A stretch of 64,000 nt of DNA from CAWJNF01 sp963844235 (GTDB taxonomy: Bacteria > Actinomycetota > Thermoleophilia > Gaiellales > Gaiellaceae), in assembly GCA_963844235.1 (NCBI GenBank), contig CAWJNF010000002.1:62001-126000 (forward strand), read 5' to 3'. Both the position numbers and the translations under genes were made by a program. A model generated the notes under the pieces. It was not told where the DNA came from, did no database searches, and was given only the letters and a program-made list of their open reading frames with translations. Each line of letters opens with the position of its first letter. The stretch's first letter is position 1. This document shows positions 34,606 through 41,971 of this stretch, in pieces.

Positions 34606-34652
34606 CGCACCTCCTCGTCCCGTTGGCTGGGTCAGATCCCTGCCGGCCGCTC

Positions 34653-34658
34653 TAGTAT
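34653..34658 (+). promoter_or_regulatory. Putative -10 box (TAGTAT) upstream of the mini-ORF and SDR
   Basis: TAGTAT lies 39 bases before the ATG of the 10-codon frame; a ribosome site GAAAGGAG is in between. Confidence 0.35.
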
Positions 34659-34697
34659 CGACGGACTGCGCGGAGAGCGGAGCGAAAGGAGCTCGTC

Positions 34698-34730
34698 ATG
34701 GCGAACGACAACCAGATCATCGACCCGTGA
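34698..34730 (+). CDS. 10-codon leader ORF coupled to the SDR gene
   Basis: A strong ribosome site (GAAAGGAG) and well-placed ATG begin a frame of only ten codons, MANDNQIIDP, ending in TGA. The SDR start GTG overlaps that stop (GTGA at 34727-34730). The SDR has no ribosome site of its own, so its translation must depend on this frame. It could be a coupling leader or the remnant of an upstream protein whose remainder was deleted. There is no run of a particular amino acid that would suggest attenuation. Confidence 0.5.
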   Translation: MANDNQIIDP

Positions 34731-35473
34731 CGCGACCCCGCTTCGAGAACCGGGTCTGCCTCGTCACCGGCGGCGGGCGCGGGATCGGCCGCGGCATCGC
34801 GCTCGGGCTTGCCGCGGAGGGAGCCCATGTGGGCGTGGCCTCGCGCACGCGCTGGCAGTGCGAGGAGGTCGCCGGGTTGATCGGCGAGGGCGGGCTCGCG
34901 CTCGAGACCGACGTGACCGACGAGGCGTCGTGCGAGCAGGCGGTCCTCGAGCTGACCCAGCGCTTCGGCCCTCCGACCATCGTCGTCAACGCTGCGGGCA
35001 TCTCGCCCGTCCGGCAGCGAGCGGAGGCACACGACGTCGACGCCTTCCGCCGGATCCTCGACGTGAACCTCACCGGCGCGTACCTGATGACCCGGGCGGC
35101 CGCCCCCGGCCTGCTCGAGGGACATGGCAGCGTCGTCATGGTCGCGAGCGTCCTCGGGACGATCGCAAGCCCGCGCCTGGCCGGCTACGGGTCCTCGAAG
35201 GGCGGGCTCGTCCAGCTCACCCGTACGCTCGCGCGGGAGTGGGCCGACCGAGGCGTGCGCGTCAACGCCCTCTGTCCCGGCTACGTCGAGACCGAGCTCA
35301 CCGCCCCGCTCCTCGGGGTCGACCGCCTGCGCGACGAGATCGTCCGCCACACGCCGCTCGGACGCATCGCGACCGTGGAGGAGATCGTCGGGCCGGCGCT
35401 CTTCCTCGCCTCGGACGAGGCGTCCTACATCACGGGCGCCGCGCTGCTCGTCGACGGGGGCACGGCGGCCTAG
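34727..35473 (+). CDS. Short-chain dehydrogenase/reductase (SDR)
   Basis: This is a 248-residue classical SDR. Cofactor motif TGGGRGIGRGIA (about 14-25), NAAGIS (catalytic-region Asn motif), active-site Ser in VASVLG, and Tyr/Lys in YGSSKGG; the C-terminal region ends ASYITGAALLVDGGTAA. It should oxidise or reduce a hydroxy/keto substrate with NAD(P). The GTG start overlaps the ten-codon leader's TGA. A hairpin follows the stop directly. Confidence 0.92.
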   Translation: MTRPRFENRVCLVTGGGRGIGRGIALGLAAEGAHVGVASRTRWQCEEVAGLIGEGGLALETDVTDEASCEQAVLELTQRFGPPTIVVNAAGISPVRQRAEAHDVDAFRRILDVNLTGAYLMTRAAAPGLLEGHGSVVMVASVLGTIASPRLAGYGSSKGGLVQLTRTLAREWADRGVRVNALCPGYVETELTAPLLGVDRLRDEIVRHTPLGRIATVEEIVGPALFLASDEASYITGAALLVDGGTAA

Positions 35474-35553
35474 ATGGTTGATTCCACGATCCTCGCGCCG
35501 CCGGATGCGCCATCTGGCGCGGCGGCGGAGGCTTATTCGATGGACTCAACCAT
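35474..35553. terminator. Large imperfect inverted repeat after the SDR stop
   Basis: The ends ATGGTTGA (35474-35481) and TCAACCAT (35546-35553) pair perfectly, and the centre CCTC-GCGCCGCC...GCGCCA pairs with TGGCGC-GGCGGC-GGAGG. It would fold into a long stem, probably a terminator or processing site between the SDR and the sulfotransferase gene. There is no T run. Confidence 0.5.
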
Positions 35554-35580
35554 GTCCGAGCCCGGGCTGTCGTCAGCACG

Positions 35581-36573
35581 ATGAGCTCGAGCTTCGATGA
35601 CCTCTACCGCGAGAGACAGGGCCGGTATGCGAAGGACGAGGAGGACGAGCGCTTCCTGCAGGCGCTCAATGAAGATCTCCAGGCGCGCGAGCGCGAGCTC
35701 TACCGCGACGTCGGCGTCGACCACCCCTTCATCTTCGTCCTCGGCTCACCGCGCTCGGGCACGACGCTCACGAGCCAGCTGCTCGCCTACTGCCTCGACG
35801 CCGGCTACGTGAACAACGTGGCCGCCCGCTTCTGGCTCGCGCCCGTGCACGGGATCCGCCTCGCCCGGCTGGTCGTCGGCGAGCGTGGCGAGACGTCGTT
35901 CCGGTCGGACTACGCGCGCACCGACGGCCTGCTCGACATCCACGAGTTCGGCTACTTCTGGCGCCACTGGCTGCACAAGGAGACGTTCGACGACGTCGTG
36001 CACGCACGCGAGCGCGAGCGCGAGATCGACTGGAACGGCCTCCGCCGGACGCTCGCCAACGTTCAGCACGAGCTCGGCAAGCCGTTCGTGGCCAAGAACG
36101 TGCTCGCCGCCTACCACCTGGAACGGATCGGGGAGACGCTCGGGCCCGTCGTCTGGGTGTACGTCGAGCGCGACCCGCTCGACGCCTGCGTCTCGATCCT
36201 CGACGCGCGGCGGCGCTACTACGCCGATCCGCGCACGTGGTGGAGCTACGTTCCGCCCGAGTACCCGCTGCTGAAGGATCTCGACGAGTGGGAGCAGGTC
36301 GCGGGTCAGGTGCACTACCTGACCCGGTTCTACGCGCGGGAGCTCGCGCGACTGAGCACGGCCGCCGTCGTCAGGATCCGCTACGAGGAGCTCTGCGCCG
36401 ATCCCGGGAGCGTTCTCGAGGCCGTCCGCGCGTGCACGGCCGACGCCTACGGCTACGAGCTGGCCGTCCGCGACGAGCCCCCGACGTCATTTCCGGTCCA
36501 CCGCCACGAGGATCGCAGCGAGGACAAGGAGCGGTTCGAGGCGCTGCTCGGCGGCCTCCGGGCCGGGGCATAG
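35581..36573 (+). CDS. Sulfotransferase family protein
   Basis: This is a 330-residue protein. The 5'-phosphosulfate-binding loop is FVLGSPRSGTTLTSQLL (about 52-68), typical of the bacterial sulfotransferase-3 family; the 3'-phosphate region is in PVVWVYVERDPLDACVSIL, with Arg and Ser as expected. It should transfer sulfate from PAPS to a hydroxyl of a carbohydrate, lipid or peptide. The next gene (WbqC) is 8 bases downstream and same strand, suggesting a shared surface-glycan or natural-product role. Confidence 0.85.
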   Translation: MSSSFDDLYRERQGRYAKDEEDERFLQALNEDLQARERELYRDVGVDHPFIFVLGSPRSGTTLTSQLLAYCLDAGYVNNVAARFWLAPVHGIRLARLVVGERGETSFRSDYARTDGLLDIHEFGYFWRHWLHKETFDDVVHAREREREIDWNGLRRTLANVQHELGKPFVAKNVLAAYHLERIGETLGPVVWVYVERDPLDACVSILDARRRYYADPRTWWSYVPPEYPLLKDLDEWEQVAGQVHYLTRFYARELARLSTAAVVRIRYEELCADPGSVLEAVRACTADAYGYELAVRDEPPTSFPVHRHEDRSEDKERFEALLGGLRAGA

Positions 36574-36581
36574 ATCCTCCG

Positions 36582-37283
36582 ATGGCGGAGCGCGTCGTCG
36601 CCGTCCATCAACCGAACTACGTTCCCTGGCCCGGCTACTTCCACAAGCTCGCCCACGCCGACGTCTTCGTCTACCTCGACTCGGTGCAGTACCCGCGCGG
36701 ACGCAGCTTCGCTGCCCGCAACCGCATCAAGACGCCGAACGGCGTCACGTACCTGACGGTGCCGATCTCGATTCCACACGGCCGGGAGGGCAAGGTGAGC
36801 TACCTCGAGGTGCAGTTCGCCGACGAGTCGTGGCGAGACACCCACCTGCGCACGATCGAGCAGAGCTACCGCAAGGCTCCTCACTTCGACGAGGTCTTCC
36901 CGCTCTACCGGGACGGGCTGGAGCGTGGCCGAACGTTCGTCGACGTCACGATCGGCCTGCTCGAGGCGTTCGCCTCGTACCTCGGCATCGAGACGGAGCG
37001 CCTGCGACTGTCGGAGCTCGGGACGGCGTCGGGCGGCAAGGAGCAGCTCGTGCTCGACATCTGCCTGGCCGTCGGCGCCGACGTGTACCTCTCGGGCTCC
37101 GGCGCCGGGCGCGACTACAACGACGAGCAGCTGTTGCGGGAGAACGGGATCGAGCTCCGCTACGACGAGTTTCGCTACCCGGAGCATGCGCAGCTCTGGG
37201 GGGCGTTCGAGCCTGACCTGTCGATCCTCGACCTGCTCTTCAACTGCGGTCCCGCGAGCCGCGACTACGTCATCGATCGGTGA
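36582..37283 (+). CDS. WbqC family protein
   Basis: This is a 233-residue protein beginning VVAVHQPNYVPWPGYFHKLAHADVFVYLDSVQY, the diagnostic WbqC opening, and containing RNRIKTPNGVTYLTVPI and LSGSGAGRDYNDEQLL. WbqC-like proteins occur in O-antigen and polysaccharide loci and are thought to act in sugar or aminoacyl modification; the reaction is not settled. It likely forms an operon with the sulfotransferase. ATG start at 36582. Confidence 0.9.
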   Translation: MAERVVAVHQPNYVPWPGYFHKLAHADVFVYLDSVQYPRGRSFAARNRIKTPNGVTYLTVPISIPHGREGKVSYLEVQFADESWRDTHLRTIEQSYRKAPHFDEVFPLYRDGLERGRTFVDVTIGLLEAFASYLGIETERLRLSELGTASGGKEQLVLDICLAVGADVYLSGSGAGRDYNDEQLLRENGIELRYDEFRYPEHAQLWGAFEPDLSILDLLFNCGPASRDYVIDR

Positions 37284-37326
37284 CGGCCCGACGCGCGGTC
37301 GCATATGGTCTCGGACGAGCCGGGCG

Positions 37327-38286
37327 ATGAGCGAGATCACCTACCTCGAGGCGATCAGGGCGGCCATCGCCGACGCGATGCGGGAGGACGAGCGCGTCTT
37401 CGTGCTCGGCGAGGACATCGGCCACTTCGGCGGCCCCTTCGGCGTCACGAAGGGGCTGGTGGAGGAGTTCGGCGAGGAGCGGCTGATCGACACGCCGATC
37501 TCCGAGGAGGCGTTCGTCGGCGCGGCGCTGGGCGCGGCGTGGATGGGCGAGCGGCCGATCGCCGAGCTGCAGTTCGCCGACTTCATCACGTGCCCGTTCG
37601 ACGTGGTCATGACCGTCGGCGCGAAGACGCACTGGCGCTCCGGGATCCGGCTCCCGATGGTCGTCCGGGCCCCGTTCGGCGGCGGCGTGCGCGGCGGCCC
37701 GTTCCACGCCTCGTCGCCGGAAGGGTGGTTCGTCGGCACGGCCGGGCTGAAGGTCGTCTGCCCGGGATCGGTCGAGGACGCCTACGGGCTCCTTCGGGCC
37801 GCGATCGACGACGACGACCCGGTGATCTACTTCGAGCACAAGGGCCTCTACCGCCGGCTTCGCGGCGCGCAGCCCGAGCCGGCCCACCGGACGCCGATCG
37901 GCCGCGCCCGGGTCGTCCGCCCCGGCTCGGACGCCACGATCGTGACCTACGGAGCCGGTGTCGACCTCGCCGTGCGCGCCGTGGAAGAGCTCGACGTCGA
38001 GATCCTCGACCTGCGCACCGTATGGCCGCTCGACAACGATGCCATCCTGGAGTCGCTCGCGAAGACATCGCGCATCCTCGTCCTGCAGGAGGCGGCCCGC
38101 TCGATCGGCGCGGCGAGCCACGTGCTCTCGCTCGTCGCGCGCGAGGGCTTCGAGCTCCTCGACGCTCCGCCCGCCCTCGTCGCGCCGCCCGACACGCCGG
38201 TCCCGTTCGCCCCCGAGCTCGAGGACGCCTACATCCCCTCCACCGAGCGCGTGCGCGCCGGGCTCGAGGAGCTGCTCGCCTTCTAG
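37327..38286 (+). CDS. 2-oxoacid/acetoin dehydrogenase E1 component, beta subunit
   Basis: This is a 319-residue E1-beta. It begins EITYLEAIRAAIADAMREDERVFVLGEDIGHFGGPFGVTKGL and has the conserved DTPISEEAFVGAALGAAWMG, GGVRGGPFHASSPEGWFVGTAGLKVVCPGS and EILDLRTVWPLDNDAILESLAKT segments. With the alpha subunit it forms a thiamine-diphosphate 2-oxoacid or acetoin dehydrogenase. The beta gene precedes alpha, reversed from the usual order, and no E2 or E3 gene adjoins. ATG start; alpha follows after 11 bases. Confidence 0.93.
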   Translation: MSEITYLEAIRAAIADAMREDERVFVLGEDIGHFGGPFGVTKGLVEEFGEERLIDTPISEEAFVGAALGAAWMGERPIAELQFADFITCPFDVVMTVGAKTHWRSGIRLPMVVRAPFGGGVRGGPFHASSPEGWFVGTAGLKVVCPGSVEDAYGLLRAAIDDDDPVIYFEHKGLYRRLRGAQPEPAHRTPIGRARVVRPGSDATIVTYGAGVDLAVRAVEELDVEILDLRTVWPLDNDAILESLAKTSRILVLQEAARSIGAASHVLSLVAREGFELLDAPPALVAPPDTPVPFAPELEDAYIPSTERVRAGLEELLAF

Positions 38287-38297
38287 GCGCTCCGCAC

Positions 38298-39314
38298 ATG
38301 ACGTCCGACGTCCATACCGAGGTCTCCATCGCACCGGCCGCGGACGCGCCGACCGTCCCGCGCGACGTGCGCGTCCGGCTGCTCGACCTGATGCTGCTGC
38401 AGCGCGTCGCCGAGGACCGGATCTTGGCGCTCTACCGGCAGGGGCGGATCGCCGGCTCCGTCTACACGGGTCGCGGCCAGGAGGGCGTTGCCGCAGCCGC
38501 CGGGCTCGCGCTCGGCGCCGACGACGTCGTCCTGCCGCTCAACCGTGAGCAGGCCACGCACTACGCCCGCGGCGTCACGGTCGCCGATGTGCTCCGCAAC
38601 TTCCTCGGCAAGGGCACGGGCCCCACGCGCGGGCGCGACGGGAACATGCATTTCGGCAAGCCCGAGCTGAACGTCTTCCCGCTCGTCTCGATGCTCGGTG
38701 ACCTCGTCCCGGTCTGCGTCGGCGCCGCGCTCGCGTTCAAGCGCCGGGGGGAGCCGCGAGTCGCGCTGACTTTCCTTGGCGAGGGCGCCTTCTGCGTGGG
38801 CGACGTCCACGAGGGGCTGAACCTCGCGGGCGTCCTGCGCGTCCCCGCGGTCTTCGTCCTCCAGAACAACCAGTACGCGTACTCGACGCCGACCGGCCGC
38901 GAGATGCTCAACACGAGCATGGCCGACCGCGTCCGGGGCGGCTGGTCGCTCCCCTGTGCGCGCGTCGACGGCACCGACGCGCTCCTGACGTACGAGGCGA
39001 TCCGCGACGCCGTCGAGTCGGCGCGCGCCGGCGAGGGACCGCAATGCGTCGAGGCGGTGACGCTGCGCGGACACGGCCATGCCGCCCACGACGACGCCGG
39101 TTACGTCCCCGAGGCGCTGCGCGCGCAGTTCGGCGACCCGATCGACCGCCTCGCCGCCCGCCTACGCCTCGACGGCCTCTCCGAGGACGACGTCGAGGCG
39201 CGCCGCCGCGCCGCCGCCGTCGCCGTCGCGGCGGGGCTCGCCGAGGCCGAGGCAGCGCCGCAACCTGACCCCGCCGACCTCGAGGACGGCATCTACGCGA
39301 CGCCGATCGTCTGA
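38298..39314 (+). CDS. 2-oxoacid/acetoin dehydrogenase E1 component, alpha subunit
   Basis: This is a 338-residue E1-alpha. The thiamine-diphosphate motif is GEGAFCVGD (Glu in place of Asp in GDG) through the terminal Asn pair in VLQNNQYAYST; other landmarks are RDGNMHFGKPE and LRGHGHAAHDDAGYVP. It decarboxylates the 2-oxo acid and passes the acyl group to an E2 lipoyl arm. The substrate (pyruvate, branched-chain or acetoin) cannot be fixed from this. The downstream SDR begins 13 bases later in the same direction, so all three may be one operon; acetoin pathways combine these enzyme types, but that is inference. Confidence 0.92.
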   Translation: MTSDVHTEVSIAPAADAPTVPRDVRVRLLDLMLLQRVAEDRILALYRQGRIAGSVYTGRGQEGVAAAAGLALGADDVVLPLNREQATHYARGVTVADVLRNFLGKGTGPTRGRDGNMHFGKPELNVFPLVSMLGDLVPVCVGAALAFKRRGEPRVALTFLGEGAFCVGDVHEGLNLAGVLRVPAVFVLQNNQYAYSTPTGREMLNTSMADRVRGGWSLPCARVDGTDALLTYEAIRDAVESARAGEGPQCVEAVTLRGHGHAAHDDAGYVPEALRAQFGDPIDRLAARLRLDGLSEDDVEARRRAAAVAVAAGLAEAEAAPQPDPADLEDGIYATPIV

Positions 39315-39327
39315 GCCGGACGAGCAG

Positions 39328-40113
39328 ATGGCATCGTGCGTGGTGACGGGAGCGGCGATGGGCGCCGGCAGGGCGATCGCTGCGGAGCTGCTCGAGGACG
39401 GCTACCACGTCGTCGGCGTCGACTGGAACCCGGATGCCCTGGAAGCAACAGGCGCCGAGCTCGGCGTTGGGTTCGAGCCCATGCACGGCGACGTCGGCGA
39501 CTGGGAGACGCACGAGCAGGCCGCCGAGGCCGCCGAGCGCACGGCGCCCCTGCGGGGTTGGGTCAACAACGCCGGCATCGACATCCAGGGCGGTGCGCAC
39601 GAGGTCACGCCCGAGGAGATCGCCCGCGGACTGCGTGTGCTCCAGCTCGGCGTCATGTACGGCACCGCCGTCGCCGTGCGGCGCATGCTGCCGGGCCGCG
39701 CCGGATCCATCGTCAACGTGTCCTCGATCCAGGGCATCGCCGCCTTCCCGCGCTACTACGTCTACGGAGCGGCGAAGGCCGCCGTCGTCCAGGTCTCCCG
39801 CAGCGTCGCCGTGGATTACGGCCCCTTCGGCATCCGCTGCAATACCGTGCTGCCGGGCACGATCGAGACGCCGATGACAGAGCAGGTCCTGCGTACCGGC
39901 GTCCCCCGCGAAGAGGCACTGCGCCTCGAGGGCGAGCTTCATCCACTCGGCCGGGTGGCACAGCCAGAGGAGATCGCCGCCGTCGTCGCGTTCTTGCTCT
40001 CCGAGCGAGCCGCGTTCGTGAGCGGCGCCGCGCTGCCGGTCGACGGCGGCGCGACGGCGCGCTGCTACGCCTACCCGCCTGCGGAGATCGCGAGCCCGGC
40101 AGAGCCGCACTGA
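39328..40113 (+). CDS. Short-chain dehydrogenase/reductase (SDR)
   Basis: This is a 261-residue SDR. Cofactor loop TGAAMGAGRAIA, VNNAGID, VNVSSIQG with the active Ser, YVYGAAKAA with Tyr/Lys, and the end FVSGAALPVDGGATARCYAYPP. Ten residues beyond the normal end form an Ala/Glu tail. ATG start; likely cotranscribed with the E1 genes. It converges on the poly-aspartate gene. Confidence 0.92.
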   Translation: MASCVVTGAAMGAGRAIAAELLEDGYHVVGVDWNPDALEATGAELGVGFEPMHGDVGDWETHEQAAEAAERTAPLRGWVNNAGIDIQGGAHEVTPEEIARGLRVLQLGVMYGTAVAVRRMLPGRAGSIVNVSSIQGIAAFPRYYVYGAAKAAVVQVSRSVAVDYGPFGIRCNTVLPGTIETPMTEQVLRTGVPREEALRLEGELHPLGRVAQPEEIAAVVAFLLSERAAFVSGAALPVDGGATARCYAYPPAEIASPAEPH

Positions 40114-40162
40114 CGGCGAGGGGCCGAGCGAGCCCGGCCCCTCGTCTCAGCAAGCAAGGCCT

Positions 40163-40450
40163 CTAGCAGTCGGCGTCGTCGACGTCATCGTCGTCGTCGC
40201 AGTCCAGGTCATCGTCCGAATCGTCGTCGTCGTCCAGGTCGTCGTCGTCGGAGTCGTCGTCGTCGACGTCGTTGTCATCGGTCTCGTCGTCGTTGCGATC
40301 GTCGTCGTCGCGGGTGTCGCTGTCGTCGACGACGACCGTGTCGGGGTCGTCGCGATCGTCGCCGGCCAGCGCCACCGTCGTGCCGCCGATCGCGCCCGCG
40401 ATCACGATGACAATCAGGGCCAGTACCCTCTTCGATTTCAGGAATCGCAT
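40163..40450 (-). CDS. Secreted poly-aspartate protein, function unknown
   Basis: This is a 95-residue protein with an N-terminal signal peptide (FLKSKRVLALIVIVIAGAIGGTTVALAG, cleavage about residue 30). Nearly all of the rest is Asp with some Thr, Asn, Arg, Ser and Leu in repeats such as DDDDSDDDDLDDDDD, and two Cys near the end (LDCDDDDD and final ADC). The mature protein would carry an extreme negative charge. A good ribosome site GGAGG stands 6 bases before the ATG, and the codon use is that of a real gene. Acidic Asp-repeat proteins bind Ca or other cations or nucleate minerals; this is a possibility only. It may alternatively be a cell-wall charge buffer. Confidence 0.75.
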   Translation of the reverse strand: MRFLKSKRVLALIVIVIAGAIGGTTVALAGDDRDDPDTVVVDDSDTRDDDDRNDDETDDNDVDDDDSDDDDLDDDDDSDDDLDCDDDDDVDDADC

Positions 40451-40593
40451 TGCTGCCTCCGTTCTCGCTCGTTCCGCCTCTCAAGCGAGGCTCCATCCGC
40501 GAGACAGGGTGCGCCGACCGCCTCAGCAACCGCTCAACGCAGGCTCAACGCCGCCCGCGCGCGCTACCCGGTGATCCCGCAAGCGCACCGCGT

Positions 40594-40599
40594 TAGAAT
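40594..40599 (+). promoter_or_regulatory. Putative -10 box (TAGAAT) of the molybdenum hydroxylase operon
   Basis: TAGAAT is 62 bases before the GTG at 40662, with a GAAGGAG ribosome site in the leader. It sits in the 211-base divergent region shared with the poly-aspartate gene; no further site was recognised. Confidence 0.35.
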
Positions 40600-40661
40600 C
40601 GCCCTCACGGGCTGGCCGTGCGAGGCTTGCGCCCGGCGACCCGAACGAAGGAGCACGGACG

Positions 40662-41435
40662 GTGGAGGTTCTCCTCCCGCTATCCCCGGACGAAGCGGCC
40701 CAGGCATACGGCGACGGCGACGGCGTCACCGTGCTCGGCGGGGGTACGATCGTCGTTCCGGAGATCACGCACGGGCGGCTGCGACCCGGCCGGGTGCTGA
40801 TGCTCGGCCGCAGCGGCCTCGACAGCGTGTCCCGCGCCGGAGGCATGGTCACGATCGGCTCGGCGGTATCGGTCGCGGCGCTCGAGGACGGCGACGAGCC
40901 GCTCGCTACCGCCGCGCGCCACGTCTCCGACCCGGAGATCCGGGGACAGGCGACAGTGGGCGGTAATCTCTGCGCCCCGACGAGCGACGAGGCGCCGCGT
41001 GGCGATCTCCAGGCGCCGCTGATCGCGCTCGGCGCTCAGGTCCGCTCGACGGGCGCGGGCGGCGAGCGCACGGAGCCGATCGAGGAGTTCCTCGACGCGC
41101 GAGGCGGACGGCTCGTGCTCGACGTGTCCTACGAGGACGTCGCACGCACCAGCGGCTACGCGGCCGTACGGAGACCGCACGCGCACCATTACACGATCCT
41201 CGCGGCTGCGGCGACGCGCGCCGGCGACAGCGTCCGCGTCGCCGTGACGGGAGCCGGCCCGACCGGCGTCCGCTGCCTCTCGGTCGAGGACGCGATCGCC
41301 TCCGGCGCGACCCCAGACGATGCCGCCGCGAGCGTGCTCGCCGACGTCGAGCCGCGAGACGACGCGCTCGCCTCGGCTTGGTACCGCTCCCGCGTGCTGC
41401 CGGGCCTCGTCGCCCGGGCGCTCACCGACCTCTAG
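40662..41435 (+). CDS. Molybdenum hydroxylase FAD-binding subunit (xanthine dehydrogenase family)
   Basis: This is a 257-residue FAD subunit (CoxM/XdhB type). FAD-pyrophosphate motif TVLGGGTIVVPEI near residue 24 and the second motif ATVGGNLCAPTSD (about 102-114) are clear. It passes electrons from the 2Fe-2S subunit to NAD or another acceptor. GTG start after GAAGGAG. First gene of a five-gene operon. Size fits the F subunit of nicotinate-dehydrogenase-like enzymes. Confidence 0.92.
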   Translation: MEVLLPLSPDEAAQAYGDGDGVTVLGGGTIVVPEITHGRLRPGRVLMLGRSGLDSVSRAGGMVTIGSAVSVAALEDGDEPLATAARHVSDPEIRGQATVGGNLCAPTSDEAPRGDLQAPLIALGAQVRSTGAGGERTEPIEEFLDARGGRLVLDVSYEDVARTSGYAAVRRPHAHHYTILAAAATRAGDSVRVAVTGAGPTGVRCLSVEDAIASGATPDDAAASVLADVEPRDDALASAWYRSRVLPGLVARALTDL

Positions 41436-41443
41436 GAGTGCCG

Positions 41444-41971
41444 ATGAAGCTGACCGTCAACGGAGTGACGCACGAGATCGCGAGCCCCCCGCTCAGCCCT
41501 CTCCTGCACGTGCTGCGCGACGAGCTCGACGTGACCGGGCCCAAGGCCGGGTGCCAACAGGGAAGTTGCGGCACCTGCACGGTCCTCGTCGACGGCGAGC
41601 CGCGGCGCTCATGTCTCGTCGCCGCGGCGGCAGCCGACGGCGCGGAGATCGTCACTGTCGAGGGTCTCGGCGACGCACGCCGGCTGAGCGCGATCCAGGC
41701 GTCCTTCTACCACTACTACGGCTCCCAGTGCGGCTTCTGCACGCCCGGCATGGTGGTTGCCGCCTACGCGCTCCTGCAGCGCAACAGCTCGCCGACACGG
41801 CAAGACATCCAGCATGCGCTCGCCGGCCACATCTGCCGCTGCACGGGGTACGTGAAGATCATCGACGCGATCGAGGCGGTCGCCCGCGGCGAGACGTTCG
41901 ACGAGGCCGACCGCGAGCATCATCCTCAGCCGGGCGAGCCCGAGGTCGCGGTGAAGGGAGCACCGGCATGA
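41444..41971 (+). CDS. Molybdenum hydroxylase 2Fe-2S subunit
   Basis: This is a 175-residue iron-sulfur subunit (CoxS/XdhC type). The plant-type cluster Cys are 37, 42, 45 and 57 (GCQQGSCGTCTVLVDG...C), and the second cluster uses Cys96, 99, 131, 133 (QCGFCTPGM, HICRCTGY). It has a short extra C-terminal tail (EHHPQPGEPEVAVKGAPA). ATG with AGGAG upstream; the downstream large subunit starts at an ATGA overlap. Confidence 0.95.
   Translation: MKLTVNGVTHEIASPPLSPLLHVLRDELDVTGPKAGCQQGSCGTCTVLVDGEPRRSCLVAAAAADGAEIVTVEGLGDARRLSAIQASFYHYYGSQCGFCTPGMVVAAYALLQRNSSPTRQDIQHALAGHICRCTGYVKIIDAIEAVARGETFDEADREHHPQPGEPEVAVKGAPA

Noticed and set aside
40163..40450. Asp-run region as a CRISPR-like or tandem repeat array
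   Set aside because: The GTC/CGT triplet runs are explained by Asp codons in one open frame with signal peptide and ribosome site; spacing is irregular.
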